From positions 1-64,000 of the forward strand of contig CAVSBW010000001.1 of the NCBI GenBank assembly GCA_963726295.1: a stretch of 64,000 nt of DNA, written 5' to 3'. The DNA is from DASSQJ01 sp963726295. Its GTDB lineage: Bacteria; Actinomycetota; Actinomycetes; Actinomycetales; Dermatophilaceae. The stretch's first letter is position 1, and the number at the start of each line of letters is the position of its first letter. Made by a program: the position numbers and the translations under genes. The notes beneath the pieces are model-generated. The model searched no databases. It saw only the letters and a program-made list of their open reading frames with translations, and was not told the origin of the DNA. This document shows, piece after piece, positions 57,996 through 64,000 of the stretch.

Positions 57996-58992
57996 CACGC
58001 CACCTCGCGCGGCCGTCGGCTCGCCGGCGACCGCGATGCGCCGGTCCTTGGCGAGCCACAGCGTGACCGTGAGCTTGTCGGCGGCGCCGCCCGCCGGCCG
58101 GCAGATCGCGCGCCTTCTCCAGCGCCAGCCCCGGCGCCTCGAGCCACTGGCGCCATCGCCTGACGGCGCGAAGCCGAGGCGGCGGTGGGCGTGGCGCTCG
58201 CGCAGGAACTCGAGGTCGTGCGGCGCGAAATCGACGACCAGCAGCCGGCCGCCGGGACGCAGCACGCGCGCCGCCTCGGCGATCGCCCGCTCCGGGTCGT
58301 CGAGATAGTGCAGCACCTGATGGATGGTCACGACGTCGAAGGCGTCGCGCGGGAACGGCAGGTTGTGGATGTCGCCGAGGCGCACCTGGGCGTTGGCGAT
58401 GCCGGCGCGGTCGAGATTGGCGCGCGCGACCGCCAGCATGTCGGCCGAGGCATCGACGCCGACGGCGCGGTGTAGAGCGGCGCGAACAGCTCGAGCAGCC
58501 GGCCGGTGCCGGTGCCGAGATCGAGCAGGCTGTCGAACGGGCGCTCGCCGATCGCGTCGCACCATCGCCGCCTCGACCGCGTCCTCGGCGACGTGCAGGG
58601 CGCGGATCGTGTCCCAGTCGGCGGCGTTGGCGGCGAAATAGCGCCGCGCCGCCTCGGCATGCTCGCGCTTGACCGCGGCAAGCCGATCGCGGTCGCGCGA
58701 CGAGCACCGCGTCGCCGGCATCGACCAGCGCGAAAAGATCGCCGGCGAAGCGCCGCGCCGGCGCCCTGCGTCGGTCAGGCGGTAGAAGACCCAGGCCCCC
58801 TCGGGATAGCGGTCGATCAGGCCCGGCATCGGCCAGCAGCTTCAGGTGGCGCGAGATGCGCGGCTGCGACTGGCCGAGGATGGCGGTCAGGTCCTTGACC
58901 GTCAGCTCGGCCTGGCCGAGCAGCGCCAGGATGCGCAGCCGCGTCGCCTCGCCCGCCGCCTTCAGGGCGGCGATCAGCGGTATCGACGGCAA
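57995..58992 (-). CDS. ArsR-type regulator fused to a SAM-dependent methyltransferase, frameshifted
   Basis: The N-terminal winged helix (residues about 8-95) reads LIAALKAAGEATRLRILALL, AELTVKDLTAILGQSQPRIS and RHLKLLADAG. The C-terminal class I methyltransferase has FDSLLDLGTGTGRLLELFAP (motif I), FDVVTIHQVLHYLDDPERAI and AARVLRPGGRLLVVDFAPHD. This fusion heads metF-metH operons in many alphaproteobacteria and is thought to sense SAM-cycle metabolites. The start is uncertain: TTG at 58992 is in frame with the core, but an ATG at 59013 in another frame is possible. A GATATC-centred palindrome lies about 45 bases upstream. Confidence 0.83.
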
Positions 58993-59035
58993 GCGGTGCG
59001 CGTTCGGCCCATGATGCCTGCTCCTCGGCGCAAGA

Positions 59036-59053
59036 TATAAAGATATCCTTATA
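59036..59053. promoter_or_regulatory. GATATC-centred palindrome upstream of the ArsR-MTase-metF-metH operon
   Basis: TATAAAGATATCCTTATA is an 18-bp inverted repeat with only one mismatched pair. It is centred on GATATC and lies in the AT-rich divergent region. It is shaped like sites used by ArsR-family regulators, including those described for methionine-cycle (SahR-type) control. The likely ligand-sensing protein is the ArsR-methyltransferase it precedes; this assignment is inference. Confidence 0.6.
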
Positions 59054-59111
59054 CGTAAATCGTCCGCGGCCATGGCCAAAGCCGGTGCGATTGCCACGGC
59101 TGACAGCCCGC

Positions 59112-59150
59112 TTGACAAGCGCTCCTTATTCATTTTACCTATTAGTTAAA
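59112..59150 (+). promoter_or_regulatory. Candidate promoter and operator of the ArsR/AHSA1 pair
   Basis: TTGACA (59112-59117), 17 bases, TTACCT would start transcription at or next to the ATG at 59150. No ribosome site precedes that ATG, so the message may be leaderless. An imperfect inverted repeat TTTACCTATTAGTTAAA (59134-59150) overlaps the -10 region and start and is a good self-repression site for the ArsR protein. Confidence 0.5.
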
Positions 59151-59533
59151 TGACAAGCGGACCACATCCGAATGACCTCAGCCTGCACTTGCCGACCGTC
59201 TTCGCCGCCCTCGCCGACCCGACCCGCCTCGCCATCGTCGAGCGCCTGCTCAGCCGAGGGCGAACGCACCGCCGGCGACATCGCCGAGCCGTTCGCCATG
59301 TCCAAGCCGGCGATCTCGAAGCACCTCAAGGTGCTGGAGGACGCCGGGCTGATCGAGCGCCGGGTCGACCGGCAGTGGCGGATCGTGCCGCGTCGCGGCC
59401 GGAGGCGATCCGCGCCGTCGACGACTGGATCGAGCGCTACCGCGCGTTCTGGGAGGCGTCGTTCGACCGCCTCGACAAGCTGCTCACCGACAACCCGAAG
59501 CGAGGAGACGACAATGGCCGACGACCACGATGA
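59150..59533 (+). CDS. ArsR-family transcriptional regulator, frameshifted
   Basis: This small winged-helix repressor has about 127 codons. It starts MTSGPHPNDLSLHLPTVFAA then LADPTRLAIVERLLS. After one break come AGDIAEPFAMSKPAISKHLK (recognition helix) and VLEDAGLIERRVDRQWRIV. The end reads EAIRAVDDWIERYRAFWEAS then DRLDKLLTDNPKRGDD. No metal-binding cysteines of the ArsR/SmtB type are visible. This subtype is nearly always paired with an AHSA1-like protein, as here, where the next gene starts 20 bases before its stop. Confidence 0.85.
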   Translation: MTSGPHPNDLSLHLPTVFAALADPTRLAIVERLLSRGRTHRRRHRRAVRHVQAGDLEAPQGAGGRRADRAPGRPAVADRAASRPEAIRAVDDWIERYRAFWEASFDRLDKLLTDNPKRGDDNGRRPR

Positions 59534-60003
59534 ACACCGCGACCGCGGTCCACCGACGGCAGCACGGCCGAACGCACCCTGGTCATCGAGCGCGTCTTCA
59601 AGGCGCCGCCGGAGCGCGTGTTCAAGGCGTGGACCGATCCCGCGATCCTGGCCAAGTGGTGGGGGCCGGAAGGCTTCACCACTCCCGACACGCAGCGATG
59701 GACGTCCGCGCCGGCGGCGAAGTGGCGCAGCGCCGATGGTCGGCGCCGAAGGGCGAAGCCCACGTCGTCTCGGGCGTCTATCGCGAGATCGCGCCGCCGA
59801 AGCGGCTGGTGATGACCTGGGGCTGGGAGCAGGAGACGGCAAGCGCGGGCACGAGACCGTCGTCGAGCTGACCTTCGAGCCGGCGCCCGGCGGCACCCGG
59901 ATGCGGCTGGTGCAGAGCGTGTTCGAGAACGCCGAGCAGCGCGACATGCACACACCAGGGCTGGACGTCGAGCTTCAACGACCTCGAGCGGCTGTTCGGG
60001 TAG
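59514..60003 (+). CDS. AHSA1/START-like (SRPBCC) domain protein, frameshifted
   Basis: This START-like helix-grip protein has about 163 codons. The ATG at 59514 has GAGGAGA upstream and overlaps the ArsR gene. ERTLVIERVFKAPPERVFKA, WTDPAILAKWWGPEGFTTPD, VSGVYREIAPPKRLVMTWGW, ETVVELTFEPAPGGTRMRLV and QSVFENAEQRDMHT are standard for the AHSA1 (Activator of Hsp90-like) group in bacteria. The end DLERLFG stops at 60003. Four or more shifts interrupt it. The ligand is unknown, probably a small hydrophobic molecule linked to ArsR control. Confidence 0.85.
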
Positions 60004-60044
60004 GACCTGGCAAAACGAGTTGACACGGGAGGCGATGGATCGGC

Positions 60045-60683
60045 GTGAGTGACGACGGGCAGTTTGCCGAGGCGCGCGCATTCTGGAACGAGGCGGCGGC
60101 GACTTTTGACGATGAAGCGGATCACGGCCTGCGCGACCCACTCGTGCGTCAGCAATGGATTGCGCTGTTCGAACGCCTGCTCCCCACCCCTCCCGGTGAT
60201 GTGCTCGATGTCGGCTGTGGTACCGGCTCGCTGAGCGTCCTGCTGGCGGAGCGGGGATATCGTGTCACGGGCATAGATTTTTCGCCGGCAATGGTGGCCC
60301 GGGCTCGCGCCAAGGCCGCGGAGACCGGCGTCAACATCAGCTTTCACGTTCAGAATGCCGCCGCGCCCGCATTTCCGACCAATCGCTTTTTGACCGTGCT
60401 CTGCCGTCACGTTCTATGGGCGCTGCCTGAACGCACGGCGGTCCTCGAGCGGTGGGCCGCACTCCTGGCTCCCGGCGGGTCACTGATTCTCATCGAAGGA
60501 TTCTGGCACACCGGTGGCGGGCTTCATGCTGACGAGGTCGTCGGCGCATTGCCACCAGTCCTGACCGATGTCGTCGTCGAGGATCTGAGCCGCGATCCGA
60601 TCCTTTGGGGTGCTGACGTCAGCGACGAGCGCTTCGTCGTGCGGGCCACACTGCAATCCGGAAGCGAGCAAATTCGCGCGTGA
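60045..60683 (+). CDS. Class I SAM-dependent methyltransferase
   Basis: This intact 212-residue enzyme starts at the GTG at 60045 (SDDGQFAEARAFWNEAAATF). Motif I is DVLDVGCGTGSLSVLLAERG (residues about 52-71). GYRVTGIDFSPAMVARARAK gives the acidic motif II, and LCRHVLWALPERTAVLERWA then LAPGGSLILIEGFWH give motif III and beyond. This is a Methyltransf_11/25-like protein. The N-terminus FWNEAAATFDDEADHGLRDP is typical of small-molecule methyltransferases. Neither substrate nor cofactor partner can be told. A leader peptide and attenuator start 31 bases downstream. Confidence 0.85.
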   Translation: MSDDGQFAEARAFWNEAAATFDDEADHGLRDPLVRQQWIALFERLLPTPPGDVLDVGCGTGSLSVLLAERGYRVTGIDFSPAMVARARAKAAETGVNISFHVQNAAAPAFPTNRFLTVLCRHVLWALPERTAVLERWAALLAPGGSLILIEGFWHTGGGLHADEVVGALPPVLTDVVVEDLSRDPILWGADVSDERFVVRATLQSGSEQIRA

Positions 60684-60714
60684 CTCGGCCGCCCTTCTCG
60701 CCTATATCGCCGGA

Positions 60715-60795
60715 ATGATCCGCGCGACCGCCGCCTATGCGTTCTGGTTTAGCTATCCGCAAACACCGGCGGAGGCAGGGGCGCGTTTGGTCTGA
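60715..60795 (+). CDS. Aromatic-rich leader peptide of the DAHP synthase gene
   Basis: A 26-codon frame (MIRATAAYAFWFSYPQTPAE then AGARLV) ends at 60795, 26 bases before a rho-independent terminator and 90 bases before aroG. Residues 8-14 are Y-A-F-W-F-S-Y: two Phe, two Tyr and one Trp codon in seven, exactly what a ribosome would stall on when aromatic amino acids run short. The ribosome site is weak. TTCTGGTTT inside this codon run is perfectly complementary to AAACCAGAA just downstream, so alternative folds can form. Confidence 0.72.
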   Translation: MIRATAAYAFWFSYPQTPAEAGARLV

Positions 60796-60821
60796 AGATC
60801 GAAAACCAGAAAGTCCCGAGA

Positions 60822-60848
60822 GCCGCCAGCCCACCTGGCGGCTTTTTT
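60822..60848 (+). terminator. Attenuator terminator upstream of DAHP synthase
   Basis: GCCGCCAG (60822-60829), a five-base loop, CTGGCGGC (60835-60842), then six T (60843-60848): a perfect intrinsic terminator between the leader peptide and the aroG start at 60886. Upstream GGCGGA and AAACCAGAA segments can compete with its arms. It would stop transcription when aromatic amino acids are plentiful. Confidence 0.85.
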
Positions 60849-60885
60849 GTTGGCCGCCGGCGGGAAATCCCAAGGAAGTACCGCC

Positions 60886-61991
60886 ATGCCGCAACGACAC
60901 CGACGACCTCCGTATCACGCGAAATCAGGGAGTTGAGCCCGCCCGCTGAGGTGATGCGGCGAGTTCCCGCGCACCGACGCCGCAAGCCGCACCGTGGCCG
61001 GCGCCCGCAGCGCGATCCACGACATCCTCGCCGGCGCGGACGACCGGCTGGCCGTCGTCGTCGGCCCCTGCTCGATCCACGACCCCAAGGCCGCGCTCGA
61101 CTACGCCGCCCGGCTCGCCGCCGTGCGCGATCGCCTCGCGGACGCGCTCGAAATCGTCATGCGCGTCTATTTCGAGAAGCCGCGCACCACGGTCGGCTGG
61201 AAGGGCCTGATCAACGATCCCGACCTCGACGGCACCTTCGACATCAACAACGGCCTGCGCCTCGCCCGCGAGCTGCTGCGTCGAGATCAACGAGCTCGGC
61301 CTGCCCGCCGGCTGCGAGTTCCTCGACATGACGACGCCGCAATACATCGCCGACCTCGTCGCCTGGGGCGCCATCGGCGCGCGCACCACCGAAAGCCAGG
61401 TGCACCGCGAACTGGCCTCCGGCCTCTCCTGCCCGGTCGGCTTCAAGAACGGCACCGACGGCAATGTCCGGATCGCCATCGACGCGGTGCAGCTCGGCCG
61501 CGCCAGCCGCACCATTTCCTCGCCGTCACCAAGACCGGCCAGTCCGGCCATCGCCGCCACCGCCGGCAACCCGGACTGCCACGTCATCCTGCGCGGCGGC
61601 AAGGCGCCCAACTACGACGCCGCCAGCGTCGACGCCGCCTGCGCGCTGCTCGAGAAGGCCGGCGTGCGCGCCGCGCGTGATGATCGACGCCAGCCACGCC
61701 AACAGCGGAAAGAAGCCCGAGAACCAGCCGCGCGTGGTCGACGACGTCGCCCGCCAGATCGAGGGCGGCGACCGCCGCATCATCGGCGTCATGGTCGAGA
61801 GCAATCTCGTCGCCGGCCGCCAGGACCTCGTGCCCGGCAAGCCGCTCGCCTATGGCCAGAGCATCACCGACGCCTGCATCGACTGGGACACGACGGTCGA
61901 GGTGCTGGAGCGGCTGGCGGTGGCGGCGCAGGAGCGCCGGCGGCCGGTGCGGCGGCGCGCGACGGAGTTGCGACCCGTCGCGAGCCTGTAG
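60886..61991 (+). CDS. aroG: 3-deoxy-7-phosphoheptulonate (DAHP) synthase, class I, frameshifted
   Basis: This is the first enzyme of the shikimate pathway, joining PEP and erythrose 4-phosphate. The ATG at 60886 has AAGGAAG eight bases upstream. NDTDDLRITRNQGVEPAR is read after one extra base. DAASRTVAGARSAIHDILAG, RLAVVVGPCSIHDPKAALDY, VYFEKPRTTVGWKGLINDPD, CEFLDMTTPQYIADLVAWGA, GARTTESQVHRELASGLSCP, MIDASHANSGKKPENQPRVV and GVMVESNLVAGRQDLVPGK are unmistakable class I (AroF/G/H) blocks, with the metal-binding Cys, His, Glu and Asp. About 368 codons. Which aromatic amino acid inhibits it cannot be told. Confidence 0.93.
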
Positions 61992-62022
61992 GCCGGCGGT
62001 TCGAACGGGAAATGTTTGGCGC

Positions 62023-63198
62023 CTAGAGGTAAGCGCTGAACATATCCGTCGGGTCGTGATCGATGACGTCCTTGCGCACCTGCTCCGGATCGATGTCGAG
62101 CACACGCGACATCACCGCGCCATAGAGAGCCCGCGCGTCGATCGTCGACTTGAGGTCGCGCCCTTCGAACAGCGACTTGGCCGACAGTCCCGGCCAGTCG
62201 GCGACGACGCCGCCCTTCTTGAGCTTGCCGCCGAGCACGAAGACCGCCGTGCCCCATCCGTGATCGGTGCCACGCGAGCCGTTCTCGGCTGCGGTCCGTC
62301 CGAACTCGGTGACCGTCACCACCAGCGTGTCCTTCCACGCTTCGTCGCCGATCGCCTGGCGGAACGCGCCGAGGGCGTCATCGACCTCCTTCATCAGGCG
62401 TTCGGAATCATTCGGCTCGTTGGCATGGGTATCGAAGCCGACGTGATCGAGCACCGCCATGCGCGGGCCGTCGCCAAGCTTCAGTCGCGTGCCGGCCTCC
62501 TTCGCCAACAGGCTCAGCGAATTCTTCTTGCCGACGCTCACGGACAAGAATGGCATCCCCCCGGCACGCTCCTCCCTGATCTGTTCGCTGTAGGGCGCCA
62601 GCGTGGCATCGGCGCCCCAAAGCGGCAGGAGCCGGTCGTAGATGCGCTGGGGAACTTTCGTCAACCAGCTCGGATAGTAGCCGTCGGGACGGGCGCGGCC
62701 GCGCAGGATCAGCGGCGTCGGCAGCGACATGGCGACCGAGTTGTAACCTTGCAGGTCGAGCGCTCGCCCCATCCACCCGCTGCCCGACGCATAGGGCACC
62801 ATGACGCCGCTCTCCATCATGTCCTGCCCTTCGAAATGAGAACGGCCGGTATAGGGGATCGACGTGCCGTGGACGAGCATCGCCTCGTTCTTCCCGTACA
62901 TCTCGTGGACGTTGCGGAACGCGGGATGCAGGGCGAAGAAGCCGTCGAGTTTCAGCACCTTGTCAGGATTGATGGTCCTGCGGAGCGACGCCAAACGCCG
63001 CTCGCCGACCGGCGGCATGGCGTGCAAACCGTCGAGACCGCCGCGCAACAGCACCGCCAGCAGCCGCGTCTCGCTCGGCGTCTTCGCCAGAGACATCTCG
63101 GGCAGCGCCGCAAAAGACAGGATGGCGCTCGCCTGCAAGAACGACCGGCGGCTGAGGACCGCCCGGCCTTCGCAGTTGAAGAACTTGTTGCCGGGCAT
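62023..63198 (-). CDS. Tat-exported DUF1501 protein
   Basis: This intact 391-residue protein starts MPGNKFFNCEGRAVLSRRSF; S-R-R-S-F-L-Q followed by ASAILSFAALPEMSLAKTPS is a twin-arginine signal peptide. The body is the DUF1501 sulfatase-like fold: LLAVLLRGGLDGLHAMPPVG, RSHFEGQDMMESGV, VGFDTHANEPNDSERLMKEV, DTLVVTVTEFGRTAAENGSR and GTDHGWGTAVFVLGGKLKKG. The D-x-H and D-H-G sets resemble the metal site of alkaline-phosphatase relatives. It starts two bases after the DUF1800 stop, so the pair is co-transcribed. Function is not established. Confidence 0.88.
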   Translation of the reverse strand: MPGNKFFNCEGRAVLSRRSFLQASAILSFAALPEMSLAKTPSETRLLAVLLRGGLDGLHAMPPVGERRLASLRRTINPDKVLKLDGFFALHPAFRNVHEMYGKNEAMLVHGTSIPYTGRSHFEGQDMMESGVMVPYASGSGWMGRALDLQGYNSVAMSLPTPLILRGRARPDGYYPSWLTKVPQRIYDRLLPLWGADATLAPYSEQIREERAGGMPFLSVSVGKKNSLSLLAKEAGTRLKLGDGPRMAVLDHVGFDTHANEPNDSERLMKEVDDALGAFRQAIGDEAWKDTLVVTVTEFGRTAAENGSRGTDHGWGTAVFVLGGKLKKGGVVADWPGLSAKSLFEGRDLKSTIDARALYGAVMSRVLDIDPEQVRKDVIDHDPTDMFSAYL

Positions 63199-63200
63199 GG

Positions 63201-64000
63201 CTAGATCCTCATGAAGTCCGGGCTGGCGAGCAGGATTACCGTCGCATCGGTGCGGTTGTCCGCCGCTTTCATGGCCTTGACCAGATCGGAGTCCGGTCCG
63301 GACAGCCGCCCCGCCGTTTCGAGAATGAACGCCTGCCTGGATTCGTCGAACATCTGGCTGCCGATCTTGAAGGCGTAGCGAACCCGGCGTTCGAGAAGCT
63401 CCTTCGACGTCCAGTCCGCCTTGAGGTCGGACCAGCCGTTCGGCTGCGCACACTCGTTGTACGACTGGCCGAGTTCATCGCACAGCGCGTTGATCCAGTA
63501 GCTGCCGGCCCAGGGCCGCGATTCCGGCACCTTGACGCCTGTCGTGCGATGAACCTGATAGAGCCAGTTCTCGGGCGTGGTGAACTTCGGGTGGTCGGGC
63601 GCGTGCGCCAGCACCTCGTCGATCACGGCGGTGTGGATGGTCACCAGGTCGCCGCCGGAATCCATCCAGGCGTCGCGGACCTTGTTGACGGAATCCTCCG
63701 GCGGCTCGTCGGCAAGGAAGTGGCGGATCAGCTTCCACGAGACGAAGCGCGCCGTGCGCTCGTCCATGGCCAGGTCGCGGATCAGTTCGCCGGCCTGGTT
63801 CATGCCGCGATTCCGGTCCGAGTATGTCTTGCCCATGATGGTGCGCTTGCCCGGCTCGTGACGCTTCACCTCGAAATAGGTTCCGTAGGGGTTGCCGGGA
63901 ATCTCGGGCTGGTCGTGAGCGCCGCCGAAGAAGCCCCAGCCGGTGAGCGCGTAGGCGGTCTGGATGACATCGTCCTGGGTGTAGCCCGCCTCCGGGCTCA
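63201..64000 (-). CDS. DUF1800 protein, N-terminus beyond the window
   Basis: The frame is open from the right edge (GYTQDDVIQTAYALTGWGFF) to the TAG at 63201, about 266 residues of what is normally a protein of about 500. ARFVSWKLIRHFLADEPPED, LVTIHTAVIDEVLAHAPDHP, FTTPENWLYQVHRTTGVKVP, ALCDELGQSYNECAQPNGWS and DATVILLASPDFMRI match the DUF1800 C-terminal half. It is followed two bases later by the DUF1501 gene, an arrangement common across bacteria. Function unknown; export of both partners is assumed. Confidence 0.87.
   Translation of the reverse strand, partial: SPEAGYTQDDVIQTAYALTGWGFFGGAHDQPEIPGNPYGTYFEVKRHEPGKRTIMGKTYSDRNRGMNQAGELIRDLAMDERTARFVSWKLIRHFLADEPPEDSVNKVRDAWMDSGGDLVTIHTAVIDEVLAHAPDHPKFTTPENWLYQVHRTTGVKVPESRPWAGSYWINALCDELGQSYNECAQPNGWSDLKADWTSKELLERRVRYAFKIGSQMFDESRQAFILETAGRLSGPDSDLVKAMKAADNRTDATVILLASPDFMRI

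Overview
The window is a high-GC alphaproteobacterial chromosome segment, most likely from a Rhizobiales-type organism. The evidence is a complete division and cell-wall (dcw) cluster in alphaproteobacterial order, a long FtsZ (about 616 codons) ending in a DDELEIPAFLRRQ tail, rnpB just upstream of mraZ, and lpxC/bamD/recN/ligA following ftsZ. All functional calls come from reading translations and motifs; no database search was run.

Layout. (1) 0-3 kb: an aldo/keto reductase cut by the left edge, a secreted EF-hand-like protein and a small membrane protein. (2) 3-31.3 kb, all on the minus strand, read from right to left: mraZ, rsmH, ftsL, ftsI, murE, murF, mraY, murD, ftsW, murG, murC, [mntA, hepT], murB, [vapB, vapC], ddlB, ftsQ, ftsA, ftsZ, lpxC, bamD, recN, a TetA-like MFS pump, ligA. 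Genes abut or overlap by ATGA or TGATG at most junctions. Two different type II toxin-antitoxin modules sit inside this essential operon on either side of murB. A four-copy 10-bp-periodic MraZ box array overlies the candidate mraZ promoter. (3) 31.6-32.0 kb: RNase P RNA. (4) 32-53 kb: mixed metabolic, transport and envelope genes: CPBP protease, AmpD amidase, ZIP and EamA transporters, a DjlA-like co-chaperone, a fused 5-oxoprolinase, an extensin-like protein, a FecR-domain protein, a cation diffusion facilitator, a 27-residue membrane peptide with its own terminator, TrkH, a DUF1194 protein, an SDR, a pirin, an orphan ParA, a trypsin-like protease, DUF2277 and a HAD phosphatase. (5) 53-59 kb: a methionine-synthesis operon, ArsR-methyltransferase fusion then metF then metH, with a GATATC-centred palindrome upstream. 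(6) 59-62 kb, plus strand: an ArsR/AHSA1 pair, a methyltransferase, and a DAHP synthase preceded by an aromatic-rich leader peptide and an intrinsic terminator, which is a textbook attenuator layout. (7) 62-64 kb: a DUF1501/DUF1800 pair running off the right edge.

Data quality. Most long genes are interrupted every 30-150 codons by single-base insertions, usually an extra C or G beside a G, and coding resumes in another frame with good family similarity on both sides. Essential genes are as affected as any others. This looks like uncorrected sequencing error rather than gene decay. Genes are therefore annotated across the shifts, with outer boundaries set by ribosome-binding sites, overlap junctions and family ends. 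Codon counts are nominal (span divided by three).
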